A stretch of DNA of 64,000 nt from Anthonomus grandis grandis (taxonomy: Eukaryota; Arthropoda; Insecta; Coleoptera; Curculionidae). The notes beneath the pieces were generated by a model. It saw nothing but the letters and a program-made list of their open reading frames with translations. It was not told where the DNA came from and did not search any database. The stretch spans positions 31,073,879 through 31,137,878 of the forward strand of contig NC_065552.1 of NCBI RefSeq assembly GCF_022605725.1. The letters are read 5' to 3'. The position numbers and the translations under genes were made by a program. This document shows, one piece after another, positions 36,320 to 46,678 of the stretch. The first letter of the stretch is position 1, and each line of letters begins with the position of its first letter.

Positions 36320-37095
36320 TATTGTAAGACATGCAGCACAATCTAATTTGGTAAAAAACAAGATATTTCGATCTAGTTTAACTATTGATAATATAAGAAA
36401 TTAATTGATTTTTATTTACCAACCTGGGCAAGTAATTCGCGTAAGGCATGTAGTGCGGTCAAGACGAAACGAATTTTTGATATTTTTACATAACAAGATA
36501 ATAAATATTATTTCTTCCTTTTAAAAGAGACAACATTGGTGATAACTCAGAATTTTGGGTTAATTAGTTAAAAACTGCCGGGGATCAAAGAATGTGTCGA
36601 CTTTGACCCTGAAACTGTTTTTCAAGGTTATTTTAGGTCAACCAGTTTTATTCCCCCATTCCCTCGATGCTCCATACCGACTTTCCGATGTACTCTGCCA
36701 TTACTAGCCTCTTCTTTTTTTATCGATGTTTGCCAACGCTCTGGCTTCCATCTTTGTCTGACAGGCAGTACCAACCACTATTCAGTGAACCTTTACCTAA
36801 GATTTCTTGTAAATAGAAAAAGAGAAGCTAAATGTTAGAGGCATATAAGATTTTAAAATTCTACCAGGTTCATAGTAAAGAAGTGACGCTAAGCCCGTTC
36901 CAAAGCAACGTGAAGCATAGTATTAGTCTGAGGATTAATTGCATTACTTTTACAGACTTGGTGAATAGGCATTTGGTACCAAGGGCGTCGGTCCAAGCTG
37001 CTTTCAGTAGGAAAGGGCCAGATCTTAGTAAATAGATCAGCTAGTAAAAGAAATAATCGTTTCCCTGTTGGCATATGATAGAGATGGATATAGTA

Positions 37096-37684
37096 ACTAA
37101 GCTACTATTAAAATTAACGTCAGCAGGAGGACTATGAATAATAATTGCCACTTTCATTAATCTATGCCTGCAAGGACTAGTTTAGACCGTCATCTTTATT
37201 GCTATCAGCAAAAAAAGAGATGAATTAGAAAATTGATTTTTTATAGTAAAAAATGCATACTAAGTTAATTTTTAATATGCACAACATCCACATAAACGCA
37301 TAAACTTTTTTTTACCGCATCTATTAGTCCCAACTCATCAGCCAGCAACCCTCTATTTTATATTATTCCTCTACGTATATGCAGATATATCGATATTAGC
37401 GTCACCCTCACATCCTCGCACCTCACCCACTCCCCTTCGAGAGCCTACTATACAACACGTTTGACATTTGATATTTAAAGGACAATAGAGTCGCAGAATG
37501 CTGTCAGGGACGCGCTTACAATTTGATGTATTATCTGGAAAACAAATAAGGATCAAATACGTCGCGTTAGAGCCACTGGCTGGTTGGTGTTTGCCAGGTT
37601 ATAATGCCACTTTAAATTTAAGTGGAGACGTATGAATAAAACGACTTATTTCGCTTGAAAAAATTATTAAATCGGTTTATTTGC
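37096..37684. other. Intron sequence, nothing firm
   Basis: No gene, RNA or transposon protein recognised between the end of the tRNA-His array and the LINE fragment at 37685. Confidence 0.4.
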
Positions 37685-38130
37685 TAAATCTAACTTGAGA
37701 CCGTTATTCTTTCTGGTATTTATAAATGATTTAATCACTATCAATAAGAAACTCCTATTTGCCGATGACCTCAAGATATTTTCCACTATCGTAAACATAA
37801 ATGATTAATATTCCTTGCAGAGCGACTTGAATTGTATTGGTTTGTGGTGCACTAAAAACAAATTAAATCTTAATGTCTTAAAATGTGAAGTGCTTACTTT
37901 TTCACGAAAAAACAATCCAATTGAATTTAAATATAGTTTATGAACAAATCTAAATCGGTGTGAATCCATTTCGGATTTGGGTGTACTCTTTGACCCTAAA
38001 TTAACCTTTGTGGATCAGATGGAGTCTGTCTCTGGTAGGGCACTGGGCTTTATAGTACGCAACTGTCGGGGTTTTAATAACATAGAAGCAATAAAAACAT
38101 AATTTTTTAGCTTTATACGTTCTACATATT
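37685..38130 (+). pseudogene. LINE reverse transcriptase fragment
   Basis: SNLRPLFFLVFINDLITINK, LLFADDLKIFSTIVN (catalytic FADD), LNCIGLWCTKNKLNLNVLKC, SISDLGVLFDPKLTFVDQME and FIVRNCRGFNNIEAIKT. This parallels the same region of the LINE at 38985-41722 (ISDLGV / FADDLKFW; RNCSYFSVSSTRR), so same clade. Stops at about 37804 and 38100. Matching ends near 38130, where Penelope-like sequence begins. Confidence 0.8.
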
Positions 38131-38960
38131 TGTAATTCCTATACCAGAAGCTTTGGAATATCTTATTGAACTTCTGGAAAGTAATGGTTTCGATAATATC
38201 CAAGAAATAATGTCACAAAATATTTTTCCGTTTAACAACTCATACTCTCAACTAGAAAGTACAGCCATGGCTGACCTCTCTCTCCCTTCTCAGCAGAGCT
38301 ATTTAAGAACCGTTTTGAGTTAAATGCAAAAAATCCATTCCAATACTTTCCACGAGTTTGGTTAAGATATGTTGATGATGTGTTTGCCGTGTTCGACAAA
38401 AGCAAATGCAATATTGATAATTTTGTAGAACAACTCAATAACGGTTTTCCATCTATTAAATTTACCTTCGAACAAGAAACAAATAACCAACTTACATTCT
38501 TAGATACTCTTGTCATCAAAAATAATAAGTTAGAATTTGATATTTATAGGAAAGAAACAAATACTTTTAGATATATAGTGGCTCTAACCATTGTTTTCAA
38601 CATAAAATGGCTAGCATGGTACATCGTTTGGTCTCATTTCATCTAAGTAATAGCAGATTTAATAAAGAAAAAGCAACAATTAAAATAATTGCTAGGGTCA
38701 ATGGTTATGACGATAAGATTATTAATAAGCTGATTAGAAGACATAGGTTTAAAGTTAATCTTAATAACTCTACTCAGTTCAAAAAGATAAAAATATGTGA
38801 ACTTTTGTTGCATTGCCATGCGATCCTCTCTTGACGAGAGGCTTTGATAGGGTTTTCAAAGACTTAGCTCTAAAAATGGTCTGTCATCAAAGTTCGGCCA
38901 AGTTACGAAATCTTTTAGGAAACCCAATAGATAAAATGAGCAAATGAAAAAATGAAAAAA
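38131..38960 (+). pseudogene. Penelope-like retroelement, reverse transcriptase part
   Basis: IPEALEYLIELLESNGFDNI, then FPFNNSYSQLESTAM (the Penelope F.FN...Y.Q..GTAMG motif, with a frameshift after TAM), LRYVDDVFAVFDKSKCNIDN (catalytic YVDD) near 38367, QLTFLDTLVIKNNKLEFDIY, HKMASMVHRL near 38604, then DKIINKLIRRHR and LRNLLGNPIDKMSK. That is the order of Penelope-like RT with its C-terminal linker. Three frames are needed. The protein continues at 41723 with a GIY-YIG domain after an inserted LINE. Confidence 0.88.
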
Positions 38961-38983
38961 ACCCAATAGATAAATTGAGCAAA
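38922..38983 (+). repeat. Local direct repeat of ~22 bp at the Penelope/LINE junction
   Basis: ACCCAATAGATAAAATGAGC at 38923 recurs as ACCCAATAGATAAATTGAGC at 38961. The second copy directly precedes the 5' end of the inserted LINE. The LINE's 3' side lacks this sequence, so it is not an ordinary target duplication. Confidence 0.75.
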
Positions 38984-39002
38984 TTCTGATTCTATGCCAG
39001 TG

Positions 39003-39732
39003 TAATGGGACTAAGTTCATTATTGGTGGTGTTTATATACCTCCACAATCACCTCGGGATACTTATATCTGGCATTGTCAAACCATGAAGTGTGTTACTA
39101 CTCAATATGCCAACCTAAATGTATATCTGTTTGGAGATTACAACCTACCAAGGGCTGCATGTGGCAATGACGAGCATGGTCTCCTGGTTCAATGCCCAAG
39201 AGGCGACCCAGCTTTAGATGTTGCACAAAGATTTGGTTATTTAAAATTTTATCAATGTAACTTGATTCCTAATGATAGAAATGTATTTTTAGATCTGGTT
39301 TTTTCTAATGTTAAGGATTTAAATGTTCTTAAAGCTTCTGACCCTCTTTTTGAAGCTAATTTTCATCATATTGGATATGAGTGTCATTTGGATATTTCAA
39401 CAGCAAATAACTCAATTTTTTCAAATCTAGCTTATGAAGAATTTTTTTATGATTTCCGAAACGGTTACTACAATGTGCTTAATATCTTTCTATCCTCAAT
39501 TAATTGCAACGAGTGTTTATCTCATAGTGATCTTAACTTATCAATCAGCGTTTTTTATGGATATCTCTCTATGGGGATTGCATATTTTATTCCTTTAAAG
39601 AAATATAGAACTTCCTCATTTCCTAAGTGGTTCTCCCCTGAACTTAGAAAGTTAACTAGGAACAAAAGGAGTGCTCATTCATTATATATGAGAGATAATA
39701 CAGACAAACTATATAAAATTTTCTCGCCTTAG
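39003..39732 (+). pseudogene. LINE ORF2, endonuclease domain (C-terminal part)
   Basis: Apurinic-type endonuclease motifs: IIGGVYIPP, VYLFGDYNLPRA (GD-N catalytic), NVFLDLVFSN and the HH near 39364. The frame stays open to a TAG at 39730. A one-base shift near 39715 moves the natural reading (KFSRLRSECKRM) into the frame of 39749-41521, so endonuclease and RT were one protein. Confidence 0.85.
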
Positions 39733-39748
39733 GTCTGAATGCAAACGT

Positions 39749-41521
39749 ATGTCTGATTTGTGCTTCCGACAATATATTGAAGGGATAGATTCCGGCTTAC
39801 AGAATGACCCTAAATCATTTTGGAAATATATCAATGATAAGAGGTCCAATTATACCCTTCCCAATACCCTCTTTTATGGTGACAAGCAAGCGTCCAGTGG
39901 TTTGGATATTGCAAACATGTTTAAAGAATTTTTCCAAACTGTTTATTCTCCTGGTATTGATAATAATCAGCTGCAAAATGGTCCCGCTAATGGTTTAAAT
40001 TTAAACATTACTAAGATCTTAACATATGATATATTTGAAGGTATTAGCTCACTCCCTAACAAGATTACTGCAGGCCCAGATGGGATTCCGAATTTTTTCT
40101 TGAGGAGATGTGTATGTACTCTTGCCATTCCTTTATCTTTGTTATTTAATGCTTCCTTACAAACATCCACATTTCCAATTGCCTGGAGGGAAAGTTTTAT
40201 TGTGCCATTGTTTAAAGCTGGCCGTCGGGATGTCATAGATAATTATAGAAGTATTTGCATTCAATCTTCAATATCTAAACTTTTTGATAGCCTTATAGCT
40301 AATCAACCTTCTTGGTTATGCAAAGGCTTAATATCAGATTCACAGCATGGGTTTTGCAAGAATAAGTCTACTGCCACTAACTTGATCTGTTACCAATCTG
40401 ATCTTATGAGTAAATTAGAGGATCATAAACAAATTGATTCTATATACACCGATTATAGTAAGGCGTTTGATCGTATTGATCATCAAATTCTTCTGTCAAA
40501 ACTGATCTCCGTAGGGTGTCATGTTGATTTTGTGAGTTGGATTAAAAATTCTTTAACTGGCCGTATTCAAAGGGTCAGGGTAGGTGGACATCTTTCTGAT
40601 CCTATCAGCGTAACATCAGGTCTCCCTCAGGGAGGGCATACTTCACCCTTATTATTTAATTTATTTATTAATAATATAGTTAACTGTTTCCTGTATAGTC
40701 AGTGTTTGATGTTTGCAGATGACTTGAAATTTTGGAGGGTGGTTGGTAGTATTGTGGATCAAGAATTACTACAAGCAGATATGGATCGCTTAAATAATTG
40801 GTGTGAAAAAAACAATCTTCATTTAAATGTTAAGAAATGTTGTGTTATTAGTTTCACTCGCAGGATCAACCGGTTTCAATCCAATTACTTCATTAATAAT
40901 GACCCACTGAATTATGTTGCATCTATTAGGGATTTGGGAGTTATTTTTGATGAGAAACTCACATTTATTGATCATATTAATTCAATTTCTGTGAAAGCAT
41001 CAAAATTGCTATGGTTTGTTATGAGAAACTGTTCATATTTCTCAGTCTCTTCAACAAGAAGGATTTATTGCTCCCTAGTAAGAACTATATTGGAGTACTG
41101 CTCTGTAGTTTGGTCTCCATACCACCAGATTCATATCGATGCTTTAGAAAGAGTTCAACATAAATTCCTGAGATATTGTGCTCATAGAACTTTAACTGTT
41201 ATTGAGAACCATGACTATTCTTATATTGAAAGTCAATTATCTATTCCGACACTGTTGCAACGCCGTAATATTTCTGGTGCTAGTTTTATATATAAGATCG
41301 TTAATAGGCTTATTGATTGCCCTGATCTGTTGGGTCGCATACGATTTAATGTTCCTCATCACGGGTTGCGCTATAATGTAACCTTTAACATTCCATTCCA
41401 CAGAACATCTTATGGAATTAATAATCCTATGGATAGGTATATGAATTTGTTAAACAATTCGAATATTGATTTGTTTAACATAAGTTCCTTAATGCATCTA
41501 AAGAGGTCACTTACTTCATAA
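39749..41521 (+). pseudogene. LINE ORF2, reverse transcriptase domain (590 codons open)
   Basis: Motifs in order: ITAGPDGIPNFFLRRC, IVPLFKAGRRDVIDNYRSIC, DSQHGFCKNKSTATNLICYQ, YTDYSKAFDRIDHQILLSKL, SGLPQGGHTSPLLFNLFINN, CLMFADDLKFWRVV (catalytic FADD), NLHLNVKKCCVISFTRR, IRDLGVIFDEKLTFIDHI, then a C-terminal domain with YKIVNRLIDCPDLL. No stop over 1.77 kb, so the insertion is probably recent. Only the upstream frameshift and 5' truncation disable it. Confidence 0.92.
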
Positions 41522-41722
41522 TTGTGCATAAAATTTTGTATTTACATTCTTGCATATAAATTATTAAGGTTGTTTCTAGTATATGTAGTACAGGTGTTTT
41601 TTACTTTGGTATTAATTTTTTAAGTAGGTTTAGATTATGATAGTTGTTTATGTAAATATTATTGCTTTGTAAAATTTACAGTTAATGAGGTTTTCCCGTA
41701 ATATAAATAAATAAATAAATAG

Positions 41723-42002
41723 ACCAATGAAAAGGGATTTATGAGATTAATTGCAACAATTGTTATAAAAAGTACATAGGGTAAACCAGAAGATCAATTA
41801 ATGTCAGATTTGAATGTGAAATATGGAAGAGCTGGAAAGTCAAGTGTGGCTAAACATATTTTAAATACTGGTCACTGTAGGGATAGACAACTTAAAATTA
41901 CTTAAACCAGTTAATAACAATAAAAAATTAGATGTTTAATTGTTAAAATTAGATAAAGGTCTAATCCCTTATAGTCAATTATATAGTTTAGTTAGTATTT
42001 AA
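41723..42002 (+). pseudogene. Penelope-like retroelement, GIY-YIG endonuclease part
   Basis: KGIYEINCNNCYKKYIG then TRRSINVRFE (GIY...YIG nuclease), one stop after YIG, a frameshift, then VKYGRAGKSSVAKHILNTGH (classic Penelope wording), CRDRQLKIT, LLKPVNNNKKLDV, a stop, and LLKLDKGLIPYSQLYSLVSI. It completes the Penelope-like protein begun at 38131. Confidence 0.88.
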
Positions 42003-42296
42003 GATTTCTTTGACCGTGCTTCATTGCTTTTTCCGCTCTATTAGTTACATCATTAGTATATAAGGAGATTTGTAAGTGGTTTTAGTTTAGTTTTGGTTAA
42101 GTGGTAAAACTGTCTCGTAATTTGAACATCACACCATAGGACTATGAGTAAAACATGTCAATGTGTGACCTAAAAACAATAATTAATTTTTTTTTTATTG
42201 TACGCCACAGAAAAAATTTAGGATAGTTCCAGTCTGACCGAGAAAGCGCTAGTTTTTGAAAAAATATCACTGTATTAGAAAACATGTGTTTCAAGC
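42003..42296 (+). other. Probable Penelope-like 3' region, unassigned
   Basis: Contains TATA-like AGTATATAAGGAGATT near 42055 and a word (GTGGTAAAACTGTCTCG) that recurs with one extra base near 56915, so it is repetitive. No coding sequence. Confidence 0.4.
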
Positions 42297-43208
42297 TTGA
42301 AGACATTGGTTAGGCAGCCATCGATAGTGAACGCTTTCAATGAAATTGTTAAAATGGACAAAATTGGTCATTGTTATGTGGTACAAAACTTTTATTTGAA
42401 AGGCTTTAGGTCAACCAATATAAAAGCTAAGCTGGATTCTACTCTGGGTCAGTGTGCTCCTTCATTTACAATCGTAAAATATTGGGTAGCAAAATGGAGC
42501 ATCGCAGTGGTCCATAAAGCGATACTGGATGATCTTTGGCTGCAACTATAGTAGGCATTTCAAAAAATACAATATATCGCATATTATCTAAAAATTTGGA
42601 AATGAGAAGACTGCGTGCAAGATGAGTACCCCGTTTGCTCACCCTCGAGCAAAAACACCTGAGATGAAAGAACAATTAAAACAACGAACAATTCAAAAGG
42701 AAGAGTCGGCTCTAAAGAAGGTGAAGACCGTTTCATCTGCAGGCCAGGTCATGACGTCGGTTTTTTTAGATAATTTTTATGGACTATCTTGAAAAAAGTA
42801 AAACTATCAACGACAAGTATTATGTTAACTTATTGGGATATTTGAGCGAAGAAATCAAGCAAGAACGACCATATTTGGGTAAGAAGAAAATGTTGTTTTA
42901 TCAAGACAATGCATCAACTCATAAATCAGTTATTGCAATGCCAAAATTAATGAACTAAAGTTTACATTGCTATTCTCTGGATTTAGCTCACTCAAATTAT
43001 TCTATGTTTTCAAACTTAAAAAAATGGCTGACTTTCTAACGTTGAAGAAGTAATGTCAGCAGCTAATGACTATTTTAAGGAAGAAGATAGTTCTTATCAT
43101 AAAAAGGGTAGCGAATTTATGGAACACCGCTGGGAAAACTCTATAGAGCTGAAAGGATATATGGATGCATTTTGGTATAAATACGTGTCAGCAATATGTA
43201 GAACATAG
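42297..43208 (+). pseudogene. Mariner transposase, full length, decayed
   Basis: MDKIGHCYVVQNFYLKGFRS from 42354, CAPSFTIVKYWVAKW, ISKNTIYRILSKNLEMRRLR, RWVPRLLTLEQKH near 42622, FLDNFYGLS near 42765, VLFHQDNAS-type wording near 42898 (second catalytic Asp), AANDYFKEEDSSYHKKG and WENSIELKGYMD to 43170. Order and length fit classical mariner. It is disabled by about ten stops and frameshifts. Confidence 0.85.
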
Positions 43209-44433
43209 GTAAGCGGCAAAAAGTAAGCAAATAAAGAATGGAGCAACAGATAACGAAAAAAGTAATAACATCCGAATTTAATAAAAGGCTAAATCAACTT
43301 TTAAAAACTGGACTTAATTGCAAAAACCTATCTATGGCTTTTAACATATATGTTTGCTTAGAGCTATATCCATTGAATTGGAATTATTACATGAAGCCAA
43401 AGCGACAATAGCCAACTTCAAAGGAAAATTAAGACATTAGTTACTAAGCACAAAAACCACTAACCAAGGACTTTTCCTTGTCCAAGAGAAAATTTCTAAA
43501 TGCCCCAGAGCTTAAACCCTTTTCCCCTTCATAAGTAGGTATTTGGGATAGATAAATATTTCTCTATGAGGGCGGCAAGCTCTTTAGTTAAAAATCGTTC
43601 GAAATTGTTTAAAAGTTCAGTGTTAAAAAAATGATTAAAATTGCCCTAGATTGAAAAGGTAAACTCTCTGGAAAGTGCATAAATTAAGTAAATGAACTGA
43701 CGGTTTGCGTTAGTAAATATTAAGTAAGGGATTGGCTGATATTTATGCATTTCTATAAAAATGTTCGCATTTCCTTTTACCTCCACCCCTCATCCCCCAA
43801 CAAAATGCAAGCTGCATATCAAACGATATTTCCTTTATGACCCATGAAGATAAAACAGAACAAATATGTATATGACACCTTGAGCGGATTTGAATGCGGG
43901 AGCTTTTACATGCAAATCGATCCATAACAACTACGCTAACAAAACTGACGAACAAATTTTTGAGAGGAGGGCAATTTAAATAATATTGCTATTTCTTATT
44001 TGTAAATATTTTTTTTGAAAACATTGCTCCAAGAAATGTATATAATATAAACTTTTAATAATCTCTAACTTTTTCGTCCACAATGAAATTAATATAAATT
44101 TTATATCGCTGATAATTTTGACAAATAATAAATTAAATTTTCATAGAAAGAAAGCTAACAAAGTGAGTAATAGAATGAGATTTTTCAAGATACTCCGTAA
44201 GGCAGCGGAAGAAGTAAAGGTGGTAGGTGCCAACACGTGTTTCTGCTTTTTGATTTTTTAAAGCAGATTAACCAGAAAAAAAGAAGGAAAAAGCACATAC
44301 AGAGTTAACGAACTCTAGTCTCTCCGGTTTTAAAGGAAAAATACATATACTATGTTATGTAACCTTATAACCTGAATAAACATAGTTTCAAAGAGAGAAA
44401 GCTAGCACGGAAAGTTCAATGGTAAAATGATAA
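43209..44433. other. Intron sequence, nothing firm
   Basis: No gene, RNA or transposon protein recognised. Confidence 0.4.
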
Positions 44434-44770
44434 TGTAACGATATTTTAAACACCGAGAAACCAGCTGATGCTCTCGATATTCTAGTATGACACAAGTGGT
44501 ACACCGCACGACATCTCGCAGGTTAAGCGGGAATCTTCCGGAACAGCGTTCTGCCGAGTATATAACAAGCTGCATCGCCGATAGTAGTCAGTTGTCAATT
44601 AAGTGAAGAAACGTTTGGGATATTGACGCGAGATTTAAATAAATACAGTAACAATAAATAATTGTAGTATTTGTGAGTGTTCGTATTTTCGTAGTGAGGT
44701 GTTTAAATAAATTAATTAGACTATTTTCGATTGCTTTAATTCACACTTGACGAACAAGAAAAACGCTACA
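44434..44770 (+). mobile_element. Solo-LTR-like copy
   Basis: Starts TGTAACGATATTTTAAACAC and ends AACGCTACA, giving TG...CA termini. It contains GCCGAGTATATAACAAGCTG (TATA box) at about 44551 and GACGCGAGATTTAAATAAAT downstream. Similar over its full length to 30156-30484 in opposite orientation. No adjacent internal region and no convincing target duplication. Confidence 0.65.
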
Positions 44771-45737
44771 AAAGATTTATCAAAATACTCTTTAAATGTA
44801 CCTTTACTTAAATTATCAAAATAATGGTTAATGATCCCATAATTGTCTTATGTCTAAAGATTTTTATCCAAAAGGTTAGCAACAGAGATAAATTTAAGAC
44901 AATTTTGCTAATCCATATATATTTTTAAAACCCATAGACTGAAATAAAATTTTTAGACTAAACATAGAGTTGCCAAATAAATTTCAGCAGGTATAGACGA
45001 AGTGCCAATAACAATACTAAAATCAGTAGCCTAATTGATATGTACACCTCTAACCCTTATGGTTAATGAATAATATTTATAATTTATATATAAGCAGAAA
45101 TGTTTCCTTTCAAACTTATATAATGACTAAATTAATTCAAAGAATCTAAAGTCTTTGAGAAGCAACTTGCAGCCGAGTAATGAATTTTATAAGTAGGCAT
45201 AATATTTTAGTATACTATCAATATGGTTTTATAGCAAAGAAATCCGATTTCTTAAATGCAGCATAGATGACACAGGATGTTCTTCACATCTTCATCTTAG
45301 AGTCTCTATTTTTTCTTCTTTGTTTAAATGTCTTCCAGACCTTAGGGGGTTTCTCAGAATCTTGTACTTAAATAGTTTATGGCAAAATGAAATCAAACAA
45401 AACTTATCTCATTTAATTTTCTATAAAAAAATCTTTATATGCTATATTAGAAAAATGATTTTTACAATTTGGAATTGTTATATTAATATTTAAATTAATT
45501 TATTTATTATAAACTAAAATAAAAATGTATCTAGATCTGTATTTAGACTATTTTTATTACTTTTATATAATTAAAGTTAATCTTTTTAATAAGTATAAAT
45601 TTGGGTAAGAAAGTATATAATTTTTTAAGGATCACATTCTTGTAGCACAATAGTTCTAATTATATTTGGTATTTTACATTTTTATTTTTTATGATTTTTT
45701 TTGGTAGGACGTATACTAAGTGCAAATTTTTTTTATA
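44771..45737. other. AT-rich intron sequence, nothing seen
   Basis: No gene, RNA or transposon recognised. Confidence 0.45.
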
Positions 45738-46004
45738 CAGTGCTTTCATTTCAAAACGAACTACCCTTAATAACCTCTTTAAAAAAATCACGTCAATCTA
45801 GATATACATAGAAGAAGTTTAATTTTATTTTTGGCAAACTTCTGTCAATCACCTTCTCACCTCTAGCTAACCTCACTTTGATATGTTAAATGGAAACGTC
45901 CATCGTGTAATACATTATTGTAAGCAGCATTAAAACGGCTCTTCAACAGTGCCAAAAAAAATTAAATCGGTTGACGTACCAGCAGATAGTGACCAAAAAT
46001 GTCC

Positions 46005-46041
<37 letters not shown>

Positions 46042-46079
46042 AGGTATTAAGTGTTGTTTGTTTTGAAATAAATGCACTG
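45738..46079. mobile_element. 342-bp MITE, mariner type (TA flanks)
   Basis: Left end CAGTGCTTTCATTTCAAAAC at 45738. The right end TGTTTTGAAATAAATGCACTG finishes at 46079. Both are bordered by TA. About 24-bp TIR with two or three mismatches, no open frame. It includes a 32-base T run (46006-46037). Confidence 0.75.
46006..46037. repeat. Poly(T) tract, 32 bases
   Basis: An uninterrupted T run inside the MITE, about 510 bp before the 46550 PKC exon. Confidence 0.97.
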
Positions 46080-46549
46080 TATAAATAACAGTATAGCCCA
46101 AGAGTTAAGAGACTTCATAGGATTATTTTAATGTTCCTTCTTAAAAACACTTTCATTTCCCCCTCGATTCATCTCTTTAAAGATTAGCGTCGTATTTTGA
46201 AACACTTTATATATTAATGTATCTTTTATAAACTTCTCCGGCTTCTGGATCATAAAACTCGTTGTAATAAAAACAAACTTAATAACCAATAGATTCTAAG
46301 TTGCCTGTAGAATCATCCTCAATTGTCTATAAAAGTGTCTTTTTGGCAATAAACGTAAACCTCGAACACGTCTGACCTACATTTTAGTCGCCCTATTACT
46401 TCGCCTCTAAGGGCCTTAATGAACATTTTTCGAAACGAACGGGCCCCTGAAAAAAACGACTGAGAGCCCTCGAATGACGAATAAAATGCCTCCGTAAAAC
46501 GTTTAAAACTGTGCCTATTTTTATCGATTTTTTTTTTCGTTTTTTTCAG

Positions 46550-46678
46550 CATGTGATATGAACGTTCACAAAAGGTGCGAGGAAAGTGTGCCAAACTTGT
46601 GCGGCTGCGATCATACCGAACGACGAGGGAGGATTCAATTGAAAATTAGTTGTGTGGGCAATAAGTTAACTGTTGTAG
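46550..46678 (+). CDS. Pkc53E: PKC exon: end of C1B and start of C2
   Basis: A 129-nt exon, acceptor ttttttcag and donor gtaagt. It completes Ala, then reads [19 protein letters not shown], giving the remaining Cys, His and Cys ligands of C1B with C-x4-H-x2-C-x7-C spacing. It continues [15 protein letters not shown] into the first beta strand of the C2 domain. It ends one base into a Val codon completed at 49273. The join to the 19583 exon restores a perfect HX12CX2CX13CX2CX4HX2CX7C finger, which shows no exon is missing across the 26.9-kb intron. Confidence 0.97.

Larger units (their letters stand above)
30530..37095. repeat. Tandem array of ~1.35-kb units, each with a tRNA-His gene
   Basis: The tRNA genes at 33537, 34895 and 36248 are 1358 and 1353 bp apart and their surroundings align throughout. 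Shared landmarks: CACTTTATTCGCTCTACGCG (30533, 34321, 35678), CCTGAAGAACCCAATAAGT (33340, 34695, 36052), TTGGTACCAAGGGTGTCGGT (34169, 35527; GCGTCGGT at 36984). The first unit is interrupted by about 2.4 kb (30790-33235) including a mariner. The last unit has an insert at about 36638-36790 and ends near 37095. The middle units are very similar, which suggests recent duplication. Confidence 0.9.
38985..41722 (+). mobile_element. CR1/Jockey-like LINE, 5'-truncated, inserted in a Penelope-like element
   Basis: Starts inside the endonuclease domain (CNGTKFIIGGVYIPPQSPRD near 39003), runs through a complete RT, and ends with a TAAATAAATAAATAAA tail at about 41704-41722. It separates the RT (38131-38960) and GIY-YIG (41723-42002) parts of one Penelope-like element. 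It is the least damaged retrotransposon in the window. Confidence 0.9.
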
